In this document: in pieces, positions 43,017-53,394 of the stretch | How the letters are laid out: each line of letters opens with the position of its first letter | Position numbering within the stretch: the first letter of the stretch is position 1 | NCBI RefSeq assembly: GCF_902806685.2 | Contig: NC_048562.1 | Coordinates: 3,990,520 to 4,054,519 of the forward strand | Source of the DNA: Maniola hyperantus | Taxonomy: Eukaryota > Arthropoda > Insecta > Lepidoptera > Nymphalidae | Length of the DNA: 64,000 nt | Reading direction: 5' to 3' | The notes under the pieces: model-generated | Seen by the model: only the letters and a program-made list of their open reading frames with translations | The model's database searches: none | Told to the model about the DNA's origin: nothing | Translations under genes and position numbers: made by a program

Positions 43017-43437
43017 CCGGCCAAGTGCGAGTCAAGCTCGCGCAACGAAAGTTCCGTACTACAGTCGTATTTTTTCGACATTTTGCACAATAATTCAAAA
43101 ACTATGATGCATAAAAATAAATAAAAATCTGTTTCAGAATGTACAAGTGAAGACCTTTCATATGATACCCCACTTGATATAGTTATCTTACTTCGAAAAT
43201 TGAAAATACTAATTATTAGTTTATGACCACAATTTAATTTTTTTTGTGTGATGTAACTACAAATTCACGGTTTTTAGATTTTTCCCCGAATGTCTGCTAT
43301 AAGGCCTACCCACCTGCCAAATTTCATGATTCTAGGTCAACGGGAAGTACCCAGTAGGTTGCTTAACAGACCGGCAGACAGACACAACAAAGTCATCCTA
43401 TAAGGGTTTCGTTTTTCCTTTTGAGGTACGGAACCCT
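43017..43437 (-). mobile_element. MINE-2-like MITE, full length
   Basis: CCGGCCAAGTGCGAGTCAAG to ACGGAACCCT, with a very short microsatellite. Confidence 0.8.
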
Positions 43438-43443
43438 AAAAAT

Positions 43444-43560
43444 TGGTCCAGTGCGAGTCCGACTCGCACACGAAGGGTTCCGTACCATCATTCAAGAAAT
43501 GATACTTCGTAATTTTTAATTTTCATGGCGGCCATTTAGAAATTTTTCATTAAGTATTAT
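43444..43560 (-). mobile_element. MINE-2 relative, variant terminus
   Basis: GGTCCAGTGCGAGTCCGACT and GAAGGGTTCCGTACC resemble the family A 3' end, but the interior (GGCGGCCATTTAG) differs. It lies seven bases beyond the previous element. Confidence 0.5.
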
Positions 43561-43695
43561 AATCTCTAAAATAAAGTTTCGTGCTAAAGACGTCAATGAC
43601 GTCGATTCTGATGTCTCTCTAAACTTAATTTAGAATATCTGCATCGATTTCTTTTCAATACTAATTAATTTCTCAGTGATTATTTAATAATTTAA

Positions 43696-44009
43696 GCTGT
43701 GATAGCCTAGTGGTTAGGACGTCCGCCTTCTAATCGGAGGTCGGTGGTTCGATCCCAGGCACGTACCTCTGACTTTTCGGAGTTATGTGCGTTTTAAGTA
43801 ATTAAATGTCACTTGTTTTAACGGTGAAGGAAAACATCGTGAGGAAACCTGCATGCCCGAGAGTTCTCCATAATGTTCTCAAAGGTGTGTGAAGTTTACC
43901 AATCCGCACATGGCCAGCGTGGTAGACTACGGCCGAAACCCTTCTCACTCTGAGAGGAGACCCGTGCTCTGTAGTGAGCCGGCGTTGATCATGATGATGA
44001 TGATGATTT
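43696..44009 (+). mobile_element. SINE family E, full length
   Basis: GCTGTGATAGCCTAGTGG head, B-box GGTTCGATCCC, (GAT)n tail. Confidence 0.85.
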
Positions 44010-44331
44010 AATAATAATCACTGAGATATATTTTTTAAAGTAGTCAAATAGGTACCTAATTGTCTTTCGTACAAGAGTCTGTAAATCCATTCCAAATATC
44101 CGCTATCGAGGTCTGGGTCTAGATTCGTCTGTTTCTTTCACATCCGTTAGGTACACCTAATACCGCTCTCTCTGTCACAGACATATAGTCCCGTTATAGT
44201 ACCACGACTTTGGACTAGGTAGAAGACAATTTGTTATTTTAATGTTAGGTACCTTTACCTATACTTAATAAAATAATAAATAGGTGTATTAAATTTGTTA
44301 GGTGCTGTTAATATACGCGACTTGCGAAAAA

Positions 44332-44752
44332 CCGGCCAAGTGCGAGTCAGGCTCGCGCAATTAGGGTTCCGTACTGCAGTCGTATTTTTCGACATTTTGC
44401 ACGATAATTCAAAAACTATGATGCGTAAAAATAAATAAAAATCTGTTTTAGAATGTACAGGTGAAGACTTTTCATACGATACCCCACTTGATATAGTGAC
44501 TCACTTCGAAAGTTGAAAATACTAATTATTAGTTCATGACCACAATTTAATTTTTTTTGTGTAATCTAACCCTAAATTCACGGTTTTCAGATTTTTCCCC
44601 AAATGTCAGCTATAAAATCTACCTACCTGCCTACATGATTCTAGGTCAACGGGAAGTACCCTGTAGGTTTCTTGACAGACAGACAGACACACAGACAGAC
44701 AACAAAGTGATCCTATAAGGGTTCCGTTTTTCCTTTTGAGGTACGGAACCCT
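44332..44752 (-). mobile_element. MINE-2-like MITE, full length
   Basis: CCGGCCAAGTGCGAGTCAGG to ACGGAACCCT; a small deletion removes CAAATTTCAT near 44635. Confidence 0.8.
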
Positions 44753-44936
44753 AAAAAGTAACTTAGATCTAAGGTATAAGTCCCGCAAATTACTAATGAG
44801 CGTGGCCGCCATTTTAGTGATGTCAGCACTAGTACTGATGATATATTTTTATTTCGGCTGACGTTAAAATGACGTCATTTCGATGTTAATGAGACATGGG
44901 TCCAGTGTAATAGCAATTTGCGGGACACCTGTATTT

Positions 44937-45316
44937 ACGCCCGCTGGATTTAGGTTTTTAAAAATTCGTGGAAAGATTTTCCGGGATAAATAGTAGCCTG
45001 TTTCCGTCTCCAGGATACAAGTTATCTTTGTATCAAGACAGCAACTTCGTTCATGTGATTTTAGGTTTTTTAATCCCGTGATAACTTTTTGACTTCTCGG
45101 GATAAAAACACTTAGATACAAACATGCATAGAATGCCAAAATCATAACCGTTCCTTTTGGCTTTGCCGTAGCCCGTAGTCGGGTAAAAGTAGCCTATGTC
45201 CGGGACGCATCTTGCAAGATATCTCTGTATTTTCGTCAAAATCGATTAAGGGATGGTTCCGGCCGTGAAAAGCCAGCAAACGGATAGACACACTTTCGCA
45301 TTTAACATGATATGAT
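44937..45316 (-). mobile_element. Helitron-like family B, two overlapping degraded copies
   Basis: Two 3' blocks (TTTTCCGGGATAAATAGTAG and CTTCTCGGGATAAAAACAC) precede a single 5' end (AGACACACTTTCGCATTT). Likely one element inserted in or recombined with another. Confidence 0.55.
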
Positions 45317-45904
45317 AGGTTTGTAAATTATTATAAGTAATTATTCTAAAAAAAAAATGACATGGTCAAAAAAGTACATTCCATGTACACAACATAGTAA
45401 ATATTTATTAAATATTAAAAATAGAAAGATGAATTAATACGTAGTTTTTAAAAGCTCTCTGAACTTGTCAGTTTTTATTTCAAAATAATAAGGAATACAA
45501 GATGAATTCCTCTACTAACGCCATACTGTACCATAGATAAATCTACTAACACCCATACAAAAATTGGCCATGTCCTTTGCAGACGGTAATATTTTTATTT
45601 CGACTGACGTCACGCCGCATGTGTTAATGAGACATGGTTTCAGCGCAATAACAATTTGCGGGACTTAGCATGGAAGTAAGAATTAATTACTTGTTCAAAT
45701 ACCTACAGGCTGTAGTTGCGATTGTATTCCACAGTCCACTTTAGGAATCATTAGGCTGTAAGTATCATTAGAAAACAAAGGAAAGTCGCGGGCGAAAGTT
45801 ACATTATGACTGACCAATTACAGACTCCGATAGTAATTCTAGACACGTCTCGAAGAAAGTATGACTGTAACAGAAAGGATGTGTTATGGTTAGGTCTAGA
45901 TAGA

Positions 45905-46617
45905 TACCTATCAGAAATGAGGAGATCCGTAAGAGAACCAGAGTAGCCGACAGCTCAACGGGTTGCGAAGCTGAAGTGGCAAAGGGCAGGGCACATAGTT
46001 CGAAAAACCGGCCAAGTGCGAGTCGGGCTCGCGCACTGAGGGTTCCGTACTACAGTCTTATTTTTCGATATTTTTCACGATAAATCAAAAAATATCATGC
46101 ATAAAAATAAATAAAAATCTGTTTTAGAATGCACAGGTGAAGCCCTTTCATATGATACTCCACTTGATATAGTTATCTTACTTCGAAAATTGAAAATACT
46201 AATTATTAATTCATGACCACAATTTAATTTTTTTGTGTGATGTAACCCTAAATTACCGTTTTTCAGATTTTTTCCCCTATGTCTGCTATAAGACCTACCT
46301 ACCTGCCAAATTTCATGATTCTAAGTCAACGGGAAGTACCCTGTAGGTTTCTTGACAGACAGACAGACAGACAGACAACAAAGTGATTCTATAAGGGTTC
46401 CGTTTTTCCTTTTGAGGTACGGAACCGTAAAAATCAGTCGACGTTTGGGGTCCCAAGTTGCTCGAATGGCGACCTTGCACCGGAAAGCGCATCGTTGGAA
46501 GATTCCCCATTGGATGGGCCACAAACAAGTCACAGGGAGCCGCTGGATGGCGGCGGTAAAACTGTGCCGTGTTGTTCTACCGGTTGACAATGATGATGAT
46601 GATGATGATGAGATATT
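45905..46617 (+). mobile_element. RTE-type LINE 3' end, split by a MINE-2-like element
   Basis: The left part reads RNEEIRKRTRVAD before a frameshift. The right part has GTCACAGGGAGCCGCTGG and a (GAT)n tail. The insert lies at 46008-46428. Confidence 0.75.
46008..46428 (-). mobile_element. MINE-2-like MITE nested in an RTE remnant
   Basis: CCGGCCAAGTGCGAGTCGGG to ACGGAACCG, bordered by A-runs on both sides (AAAAA), consistent with a short AA/TT target duplication. Confidence 0.85.
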
Positions 46618-46626
46618 ATAATTTTA

Positions 46627-46944
46627 GATCATCATCATCATGATCAACCCATCGCCGGCTCACTACAGAGCACAGGTCTCCTCTCAGAGTGAAAAGGGTT
46701 TTGGTCATAGTAGGTCATACCACACTGGCCATGTGCGGATTGGTAGACTTCACACTTTGAGATCATTATGGAGAACACTCAGGCATGCAGGTTTTCTCAC
46801 GATGTTTTTCTTCACCGTTAAATCAAGTGATATTTAATTACTCAAAACGCACATAACTCGAAAAAGTTAGGGGTGCGTGCCCGGGATCGAACCCCCGACC
46901 TCTGAGTAGAAGGCGGGTGTCCTAACCATTAGGCTATCACAGCT
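46627..46944 (-). mobile_element. SINE family E, full length
   Basis: (ATC)n and ATGATCAACCCATCGCC at the left, tRNA-like head ending GCTATCACAGC at the right. Tail to tail with the RTE whose own (GAT)n ends at about 46612. Confidence 0.8.
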
Positions 46945-47159
46945 TATAATTTTAGATACCTAGATGAACTTAATTTAATTTAGAACTGCCAAACCTCGTG
47001 ACTTTAGGTGCCCAGTTTTGAGCATAGTGTTTTTGTAGTTTGAGTAACACTAAAATTTATTTGATTTAAAAATATTTTCCATCCTTTTTTAGCAATATTA
47101 AATTGCAGATACTCTAAATCTCTAAATTTAATTTAGTTTAGAGAAAAACACCAGAATCG

Positions 47160-47232
47160 ACGGCAGTTAAACGGATGGGCCGTGAAAAGCTAGCAGACAG
47201 AAAGACACACCTTCGCATTTTATAATATTATA
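47160..47232 (-). mobile_element. Helitron-like family B, 5' fragment
   Basis: ACGGATGGGCCGTGAAAAGC and CACACCTTCGCATTTTATAA only. Confidence 0.5.
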
Positions 47233-47396
47233 AAGTAATACGATTAGGATTCAGTGGATTTAATGTTTTTATGGGAAAATCCAAAATAACAAGTATTATT
47301 AATTTATTGCGATTCAATAATAACACGATATTCCTCCAATGTTATCATTTCCTCGAAATGTTTTTATTACTAATTTAGGTACTAACATAATATATT

Positions 47397-47609
47397 TTGC
47401 TCGCGATTTTGTCCGCGTGGACTACACAAATCTCAAACCCCTATTTCACTCCTTTAGGGGTTGAATTTTCAAAAATCCTCTTAGCGGATGCCTACGTCAT
47501 AATTACTATCTGCATGCCAAATTTCAGCCCGACCCGTCCAGTAGTTTCCGCTATGCGTCGATAGATCAGTCAATCAGTCAGTCACCTTTTCCTTTTATTA
47601 TATTAAGAC
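47397..47609 (-). mobile_element. Helitron-like family C
   Basis: GCTCGCGATTTTGTCCGCG to CACCTTTTCCTTTTATTATA; the outermost CTAG is lost. Confidence 0.65.
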
Positions 47610-47867
47610 TAATTATTGTTTAGGTACGTAGGAAGGTACCTATCTACTAAGTTATCAAACACAACGCTTTTACAATGTTTTGGTGGCAAAAGTCCAAAGT
47701 TCACGACCTTGGTGATTTGCGTATAATTTTACTAATATGATGTAAACTTTTTAGCATAAAACTCAGTGGTCACTCACTCATCAACTATAGTTTTGTTGCG
47801 TAAATTGGTTAAGTAGAATCATAAGCTATCATTAAAACAATTAAAACAACATTTTAATAACATTTTT

Positions 47868-48089
47868 AGGGTTCCGTACCTCAAAAGGAAAAACGGAACA
47901 CTTATAGGATCACTTTGTTGTCTGTCAAGAAACCTACAGGGTACTTCCCGTTGACCTAGAATCATGAAATTTGGCAGGTAGGTAGGTCTTATAGCAGACA
48001 TTAGAGAAAAAATCGAAAACCGTGAATTTATAGTTACATCACACAAAAAAAATTAAATTGTGGTCATCTAAATATATAAAAGGAAAAGG

Positions 48090-48121
<32 letters not shown>

Positions 48122-48556
48122 TGACTGACTGACTGACTGACTGACTGACTGACTGACTGACTGACTGATCTATCAACGTACAGCCCAAACTACTGGGCGG
48201 ATCGTGCTGAAATTTTGCATGCAGATAGCTGTTATGACGTAGGCACCCGCTAAGAAACGATTTTTGAAAATTCAACTCCTAAGGGGGTGAAATATGGGTT
48301 TGAAATTCGTGTAGTCCACGCGGACGAAGTCGCGAGCATAAGCTAGTTAACTAATAATTAGTATTTTTAATTTTCGAAGTAAGATAACTATATCAAGTGA
48401 GGTATCATATGAAAGGGTTTCACCTGTGCATTCTGAAACAGATTTTTATTTATTTCTATGCATCATGGCTTTTGAATTATCGTGAAAAATGACAAAAAAT
48501 ACAACTGTAGTACGGAACCCTCGTTGCGCGAGCCTGACTCACACTTGGCCGGTTTT
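47868..48556 (+). mobile_element. MINE-2-like MITE, split by a Helitron-like element
   Basis: 5' part 47868-48066 ends ATTGTGGTCA; 3' part 48347-48556 resumes TTAACTAATAATTAG and ends ACACTTGGCCGG. The (GTCT)n tract is almost absent. Confidence 0.85.
48067..48346 (+). mobile_element. Helitron-like family C nested in MINE-2, expanded (GACT)n
   Basis: TCTAAATATATAAAAGG to GCATAAGCTAG. A run of about 20 GACT units (48090-48168) makes it 60 bp longer than siblings. The flanks rejoin exactly as A|T with no duplication. Confidence 0.85.
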
Positions 48557-48868
48557 AAATAAGTACTAAGCTTTTAGGTAGCTTGAAAATATTTATATGG
48601 GCGATAGGTACCTACCTATAAATACCAATGTAATAACTAATAACTTAATAAGGAAAGGCCAGAAAAACGAATTTTAATTTTAGTATCAAACCTCGTGACT
48701 TTAGGTGCCAGTCTTGATTATGTTGGTCATTATTTTATAGAATAGCACTAAAAATTTTTGTTGATTTATAAATAATTTTCTGTCGTTCTTTAGCAATATT
48801 AAAAGGAAATAGATTAGAGAAAGTAGAAATTAAGTTTAAAGAAAGACATCAGAATTGACGTGATTCTA

Positions 48869-49042
48869 TCACTACCCATAATATTATAAATGCGAAAGTG
48901 TGTTTGTTTGTTAGATTTTTGCATGGGTATAGTTAAAGACCTGGGGAGTGACATAGGCTACTCTTTATCCCGGAAAATCAAAGAGTTCCCACGGGATTTT
49001 AAAACTTAAATCCACGCGGATGAAGTTGTGGGCATCAGCTAG
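48869..49042 (+). mobile_element. Helitron-like family B (B2), internally deleted
   Basis: TCACTACCCATAATATTATA to GGCATCAGCTAG; lacks the CGCAACGGTGCAACG block. Confidence 0.7.
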
Positions 49043-49358
49043 TATTTATACAAGAAAAAGATGCAAATACTCTAAAAATTTAGCTGTCATCCGAATCAGT
49101 ACCTTCACCGATTTCCGCTCGCAACCGCAAGCTTCCGTAAAATGAGAAAAACCCTCATCCAAATCCCAAAACAAAATGTGGGCGGAGATAAAAGATTTAC
49201 CTAGTAAAATGGTGGGTATGACGCATTTTTCTGTTATTTACACAAAATCGTACATCTGGTAACAACATAGATAGTGTAATTGCCTGTCTGTGACGTATTA
49301 GGGAAATGACTGGATGTTATTATGCAACACAGTTTTTCTTAAAATTAAATATAATTTA

Positions 49359-49624
49359 CTAGATGCTGCCCGTGACTTCGTCCGCGTGGATTTAAAATTT
49401 TAAAATTCCCGTGGGAACTCTTTGATTTTCCGGGATAAAAAGTAGCCTATGTCCTTCCTCGGGATGCAAGCTATCGCTGTACCAAATTTCTTCAAATTCG
49501 GTTGAACGGATGGACCGTGAAAGGCTAGTAGACAGACAGACAGACACACTTTCGCATTTATAATATTATAGTATAATAGTATATAGTATAATAGTATGTA
49601 GTATAATAGTATATAGTATGGATG
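49359..49624 (-). mobile_element. Helitron-like family B with expanded terminus
   Basis: CTAGATGCTGCCCGTGACTT at the left. At the right the usual TATTAGTATGGA end has grown into a short minisatellite of AGTATAATAGTATAT-like units (49567-49620). Confidence 0.7.
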
Positions 49625-49629
49625 GAAAA

Positions 49630-49945
49630 AGCTGTGATAGCCTAGTGGTTAGGACGTCCGCCTTCCGAGGTCGGGGGTTCGATCCCGGGCACGCACTTCT
49701 AACTTTTCGGAGTTATGTGCGTTTTAATTAATTAAATATCACTTGCTTTAACGGTGAAGGAAAACATCGTGAGGAAACCTGTATGCCTGAGAGTTCTCCA
49801 TAATGTTCTCAAAGGTGTGTGAAGTCTGCCAATCCGCACTTGGCCAGCGCTGGTAGACTATGGCCAAAACCCTTCTCACTCTGAGAGGAGACCCGTGCTC
49901 TGTAGTGAGCCGGCGATGGGTTGATCATGATGATGATGATGATAT
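49630..49945 (+). mobile_element. SINE family E
   Basis: Head GCTGTGATAGCCTAGTGG with a small deletion in the anticodon-arm region (CTAATC missing), B-box intact, (GAT)n tail. Confidence 0.85.
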
Positions 49946-49954
49946 AGTATGGAT

Positions 49955-50195
49955 GGGCATATTATAATTAATGCGGAGGGAAGAAAGCCATGTCACTAGA
50001 AGAATGTTAAATATGCATGTGGAAGGAAAAAGAGGAGAGGACGACCAAAGAAAAGGTGGATGGATTGCGTGAAAGAGGATATGCGTGTAAAAGGGGTGGA
50101 TAAGACGTTGACGGATGACAGAAGTGAGTGGACGAAGAAGACATGTTGTGTCGACCCCACGTAACGTGGGATAAGGTAAGGAAGAAGAAGAGTAT
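49955..50195 (+). mobile_element. RTE-type LINE, second subfamily, 3' end
   Basis: Reads RREESHVTRRMLNMHVEGK, GRGRPKKRWMDCVKEDMRVK, then DRSEWTKKTCCVDPT and stop, followed by GTAACGTGGGATAAGG and a (GAA)n tail. Same protein family as 33033 but a different subfamily and tail. Confidence 0.75.
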
Positions 50196-50545
50196 GGAGT
50201 ATACGGATTTATTTATTTAAATTGATCAACAAGTAAATATATAAAACACACACTCGCAAACATGCACACCACTATCACTTGTAATAAACACCGATATAAC
50301 ATGTCCGACCTTAGCGCACCAAATTGTAATAACATTTATTCAAGTTTTTAGAAATGGAGAAGGCAACCCACTGTAATACAGTGTTTACTAGTGCAGGGGT
50401 TGCCCATTCATACGTCTACTAGACCTAGGTCTACTTAATTATTACTTGTTTTTATCTGTATTATAAGTATTTTTTTTGTGTTCCTTATATGTAATTTTTT
50501 TTTTTTATATTACAATAAAACTTAAAGCTAGCCTTATCTAATTAC

Positions 50546-50750
50546 TATATAAATCATGACCGCGTGGAATGGTGCCAAGAATACTCTCTGCATTTCCGCG
50601 CTGGACAGCCAGGCTGATCCGTTGCGCAAAAAATGAGCCAGCCCTTCTGTCACCAGATGAGGCTATTAATCGCGGTGAAATGTCTCGTAAAAAATTTAAT
50701 ATGTAATAATATCCAATAAATTTAATTTAATTTAATTTAATTTAATATAG
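50546..50750 (+). mobile_element. LINE 3' UTR with (TTTAA)n tail
   Basis: CATGACCGCGTGGAATGGTG and ACAGCCAGGCTGATCCGT are, from memory, a common lepidopteran LINE 3' end; the tail of TTTAA units closes it. Coding part absent. Confidence 0.55.
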
Positions 50751-50910
50751 GTGTGTCTAGTATGTAGTACATATGCGTAGGTATGCACAGTGCACACACT
50801 ATTTAATACGCAATATGTCCGTTATACATTCGTTGGTTCCGGATTTCTTTATTTTACGTAATCCCACCGCCTAATACCTACATGAAACTTATAATGCAAT
50901 GTGTATATAA

Positions 50911-51030
50911 GTACGCGACAGGTTGAAATGGCAATCGGGGTATGAGGTGGGGCGATGTCCCGTACACCCGCACGTCACCCACACTCGCCCGCACTGGGTT
51001 AGCGCGGGGGCTGTGCGGGTGTGCGGGGTG
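50911..51030. mobile_element. MITE family H, right end missing
   Basis: AGTACGCGACAGGTTGAAAT then GC-rich core; breaks into a family B scrap at about 51033. Confidence 0.65.
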
Positions 51031-51113
51031 TCACGGGTTCTTTTCACGGCCCATCCATTAGTGATTTTGACGAAATTTGGTTAGGAGATAGCTTACAGCC
51101 CGCGAAAAGACAT

Positions 51114-51295
51114 CCATACTAATATTATAAATGCGAAAGTGTGTCTGTCTGTCTGTCTGTCTGCTATCTTTTCACGGCCCAGCAGCTTAACCGATTTTGC
51201 TGAAATTTGGTACAGAGTTAGCTTACATCCTGGGGAAGGACATAGGCTATATTCTATCCCGGAAAATCAAAGAGTTCCCAAAGGGCATCATCTAG
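51114..51295 (+). mobile_element. Helitron-like family B, 3' hairpin deleted
   Basis: TCCATACTAATATTATAAAT to GGGCATCATCTAG. An older family B fragment (CACGGCCCATCCATTAG) lies just upstream at 51033-51112. Confidence 0.7.
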
Positions 51296-51420
51296 TCGGT
51301 AATATGGGCCTTTTAAGGTACCTAATTTCGATAACTGCAAAGTGTCGCTACTAGATGGCATTAAAAGTCACTTCAGCACTGAGTGAAAATACATATCACA
51401 AATTTCGTCGCTGGCAGCAA

Positions 51421-51492
51421 GCGAACCGGGCTTAGCGGTCAGAGAGTCGGGCACGATCCCAGGAGACGCAGGTTCGAATCCTGCCGGTTCCG
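51421..51492 (+). tRNA. tRNA-like sequence, probably a pseudogene
   Basis: The T-arm is perfect (GCAGG-TTCGAAT-CCTGC). The A-box-like GGCTTAGCGGTCAGAG and an acceptor pairing GAACCG with CGGTTC are present, and T5 follows. The first acceptor pair is mismatched, the D-stem is weak and the anticodon stem imperfect. The loop GCACGAT would place ACG (Arg). A SINE head is an alternative. Confidence 0.4.
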
Positions 51493-52388
51493 CAATTTTT
51501 GATATATTGTATTTAAAAAAAAATAGAAATTTCTTCTAAAATGTAGATTATCAGAAGAAGTACTGTGTCTGTCTACCTGTGGAGTCACTGCTATGCGTCT
51601 TCTAATTTAGTCCGCAAGTTAGGGCGGAAACGCCCATGGTTGCATAAAACCGCCCATCATTATCAAAGACGGTACGGTGCGGTACGGACTGCGGACAGAC
51701 CGTCACATGTTATCTCATTGAGCTACCCATGTAAATTGGTTTACGCGGTTCGTTGCTAGTTAAACAGCGAAAGAGATCGTAGTCTCTGAGCTCAGTTCAG
51801 AAATGGCGGATTCCGCGCGGATGCAAATCGAGCGGGTAGACCGCGCGGATCTTATTTGCATAGATGTTTGTTCTTTAGTGTTATTTATGAGTCATTGCAA
51901 TGCTGTTATCTCACCGTGGGTCTAGTAAATAAGGAGAGAGAAAGAAACTCTCTCTAGTGTTATCATGTTGGCCGTATTACATTTGGTCGTTGCTTCTGGA
52001 GTCAGGTTTTTCACTCGTAATAGCATGATTTCATTGTCAGTTAGCGGTAAAAAGGTCGTATGGGCCGCGTATAGTGCCTCTTACGTATTTCAGCGAGAAG
52101 CTACTTGTTTACCTTTTAAGTAAACCAAGGAAAACTAAAGTATATTATCAATAATGAATGACAAAGGTAATCAGTGTAGGTACGCGCAACCTGTTTTGCC
52201 TCGCGCCGCTAATCCCAAACCTGCGCAATAACCAGCATTTATGTGACGCGCGCTATATCCATCTTTTTCTTGTTTTATCATCCTCATCTGACATATCGCA
52301 CAATCCGTGCTGTACGTCTGTTATCTGAGAGCGAGCGTTCATCATTAAATTTACATCAATAAAATAATCGGTCAAGTCAACTCAGTGC

Positions 52389-52426
52389 TAGTCAGTTTAG
52401 TTCTTCAGTGACCGCTGGACGGACGT
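52389..52426 (+). promoter_or_regulatory. Inr + DPE core promoter of gene 4
   Basis: TCAGTT at 52392-52397 matches the insect initiator TCAKTY with A+1 at 52394. GGACGT at 52421-52426 lies at exactly +28 to +33 and matches the DPE consensus RGWYVT at all six positions. No TATA box at -30. The predicted 5' UTR is 193 bases. Confidence 0.65.
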
Positions 52427-52586
52427 GTTGTCACTATAATATAACAAGAAAAAAAAACATTATCGTCGAATTAATTTTAATATTTCGTGAATAGTTTAAA
52501 TTTTTTTTTAAAGTGGTCGTGTCCAGTGATTCAAAAGTTGGGAATCCGTTGCGTGTTTAAATTTAAAAAAAAAACAATAAACAATC

Positions 52587-52678
52587 ATGGCGGAAGGTGA
52601 CATGCCATTGGTCACAAGTTACGGCGGCAGCGAAATTGAATATGGCGCGAATGGGACCAAAGTGTCAAAAAATTCAAG
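52587..52678 (+). CDS. Gene 4, first coding exon
   Basis: ATG in a usable context (AATCATGG) starts 30 codons (MAEGDMPLVTSYGGSEIEYG then ANGTKVSKNS) plus AG before the donor AAG-GTCAGT. It follows the Inr/DPE promoter at the right distance. The surrounding DNA from about 51750 is unique. The short N-terminus is acidic and polar and resembles the cytosolic leader of many membrane transporters, but this is not enough to identify it. No later exon was recognised before 64000. Confidence 0.65.
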
Positions 52679-53082
52679 GTCAGTGGCAGGGGTCTAATTT
52701 TATGCAAGCTCTTTTTGCAAAAAATGTAATTAACTTTGTCGTATACAACTAAACTAAATTTAGAGCTCTAAAAATATCTTGTTATCCTTTTCTGCAAGGA
52801 GTATTATAATGGAATGGCAATATATATACACTTGTAATTCAAGTTGAATTTTAGAGAGATCTGTTTCATTAAAATTGTGTTTGTGTTGTGACATACTTTA
52901 AAAAAATGCTGATTCATTTGTAAATATAATATATGCTTTTTGAGGTCGCTTTTTTGTTTAAATCTCGATATAAAAGTTTAATGAGTTCAATATGTTAATG
53001 TTGTTGAATATTAGCAGCTGGTTTTGTATTGAACACAAGTTGTTTGGTATTTATGAATTTTGGAATAATAAACTTGTTGCTA
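52679..53082 (+). other. Start of gene 4 intron 1
   Basis: AT-rich, begins GTCAGT. In-frame stop follows within a few codons (VAGV then stop), confirming the coding end. Confidence 0.55.
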
Positions 53083-53394
53083 CTGTGATAGCCTAGTGGT
53101 TAGGACGTCCGCCTTCTAATCGGAGGTCGGGGGTTCGATCCGGGCACGCACCTCTAACTTTTCGGAGTTATGTGCGTTTTAATTAATTAAATATCACTTG
53201 CTTTAACGGTAAAGGAAAACATCGTGAGGAAACCTGCATGCCTGAGAGTTCTCCTTAATGGTCTCAAAGGTCTGTGAAGTCTACCAATCCGCACATGGTC
53301 ATCGTGGTAGACTATGGCCAAAACCCTTCTCACTCTGAGAGGAGACCCGTGCTCTGTAGTGACCCGGTGATGGGTTGATCATGATCATGATCAA
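53083..53394 (+). mobile_element. SINE family E, in gene 4 intron 1
   Basis: Head CTGTGATAGCCTAGTGG, B-box GGTTCGATCC, end GGTTGATCATGATC; the (GAT)n tail is very short. Confidence 0.85.
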
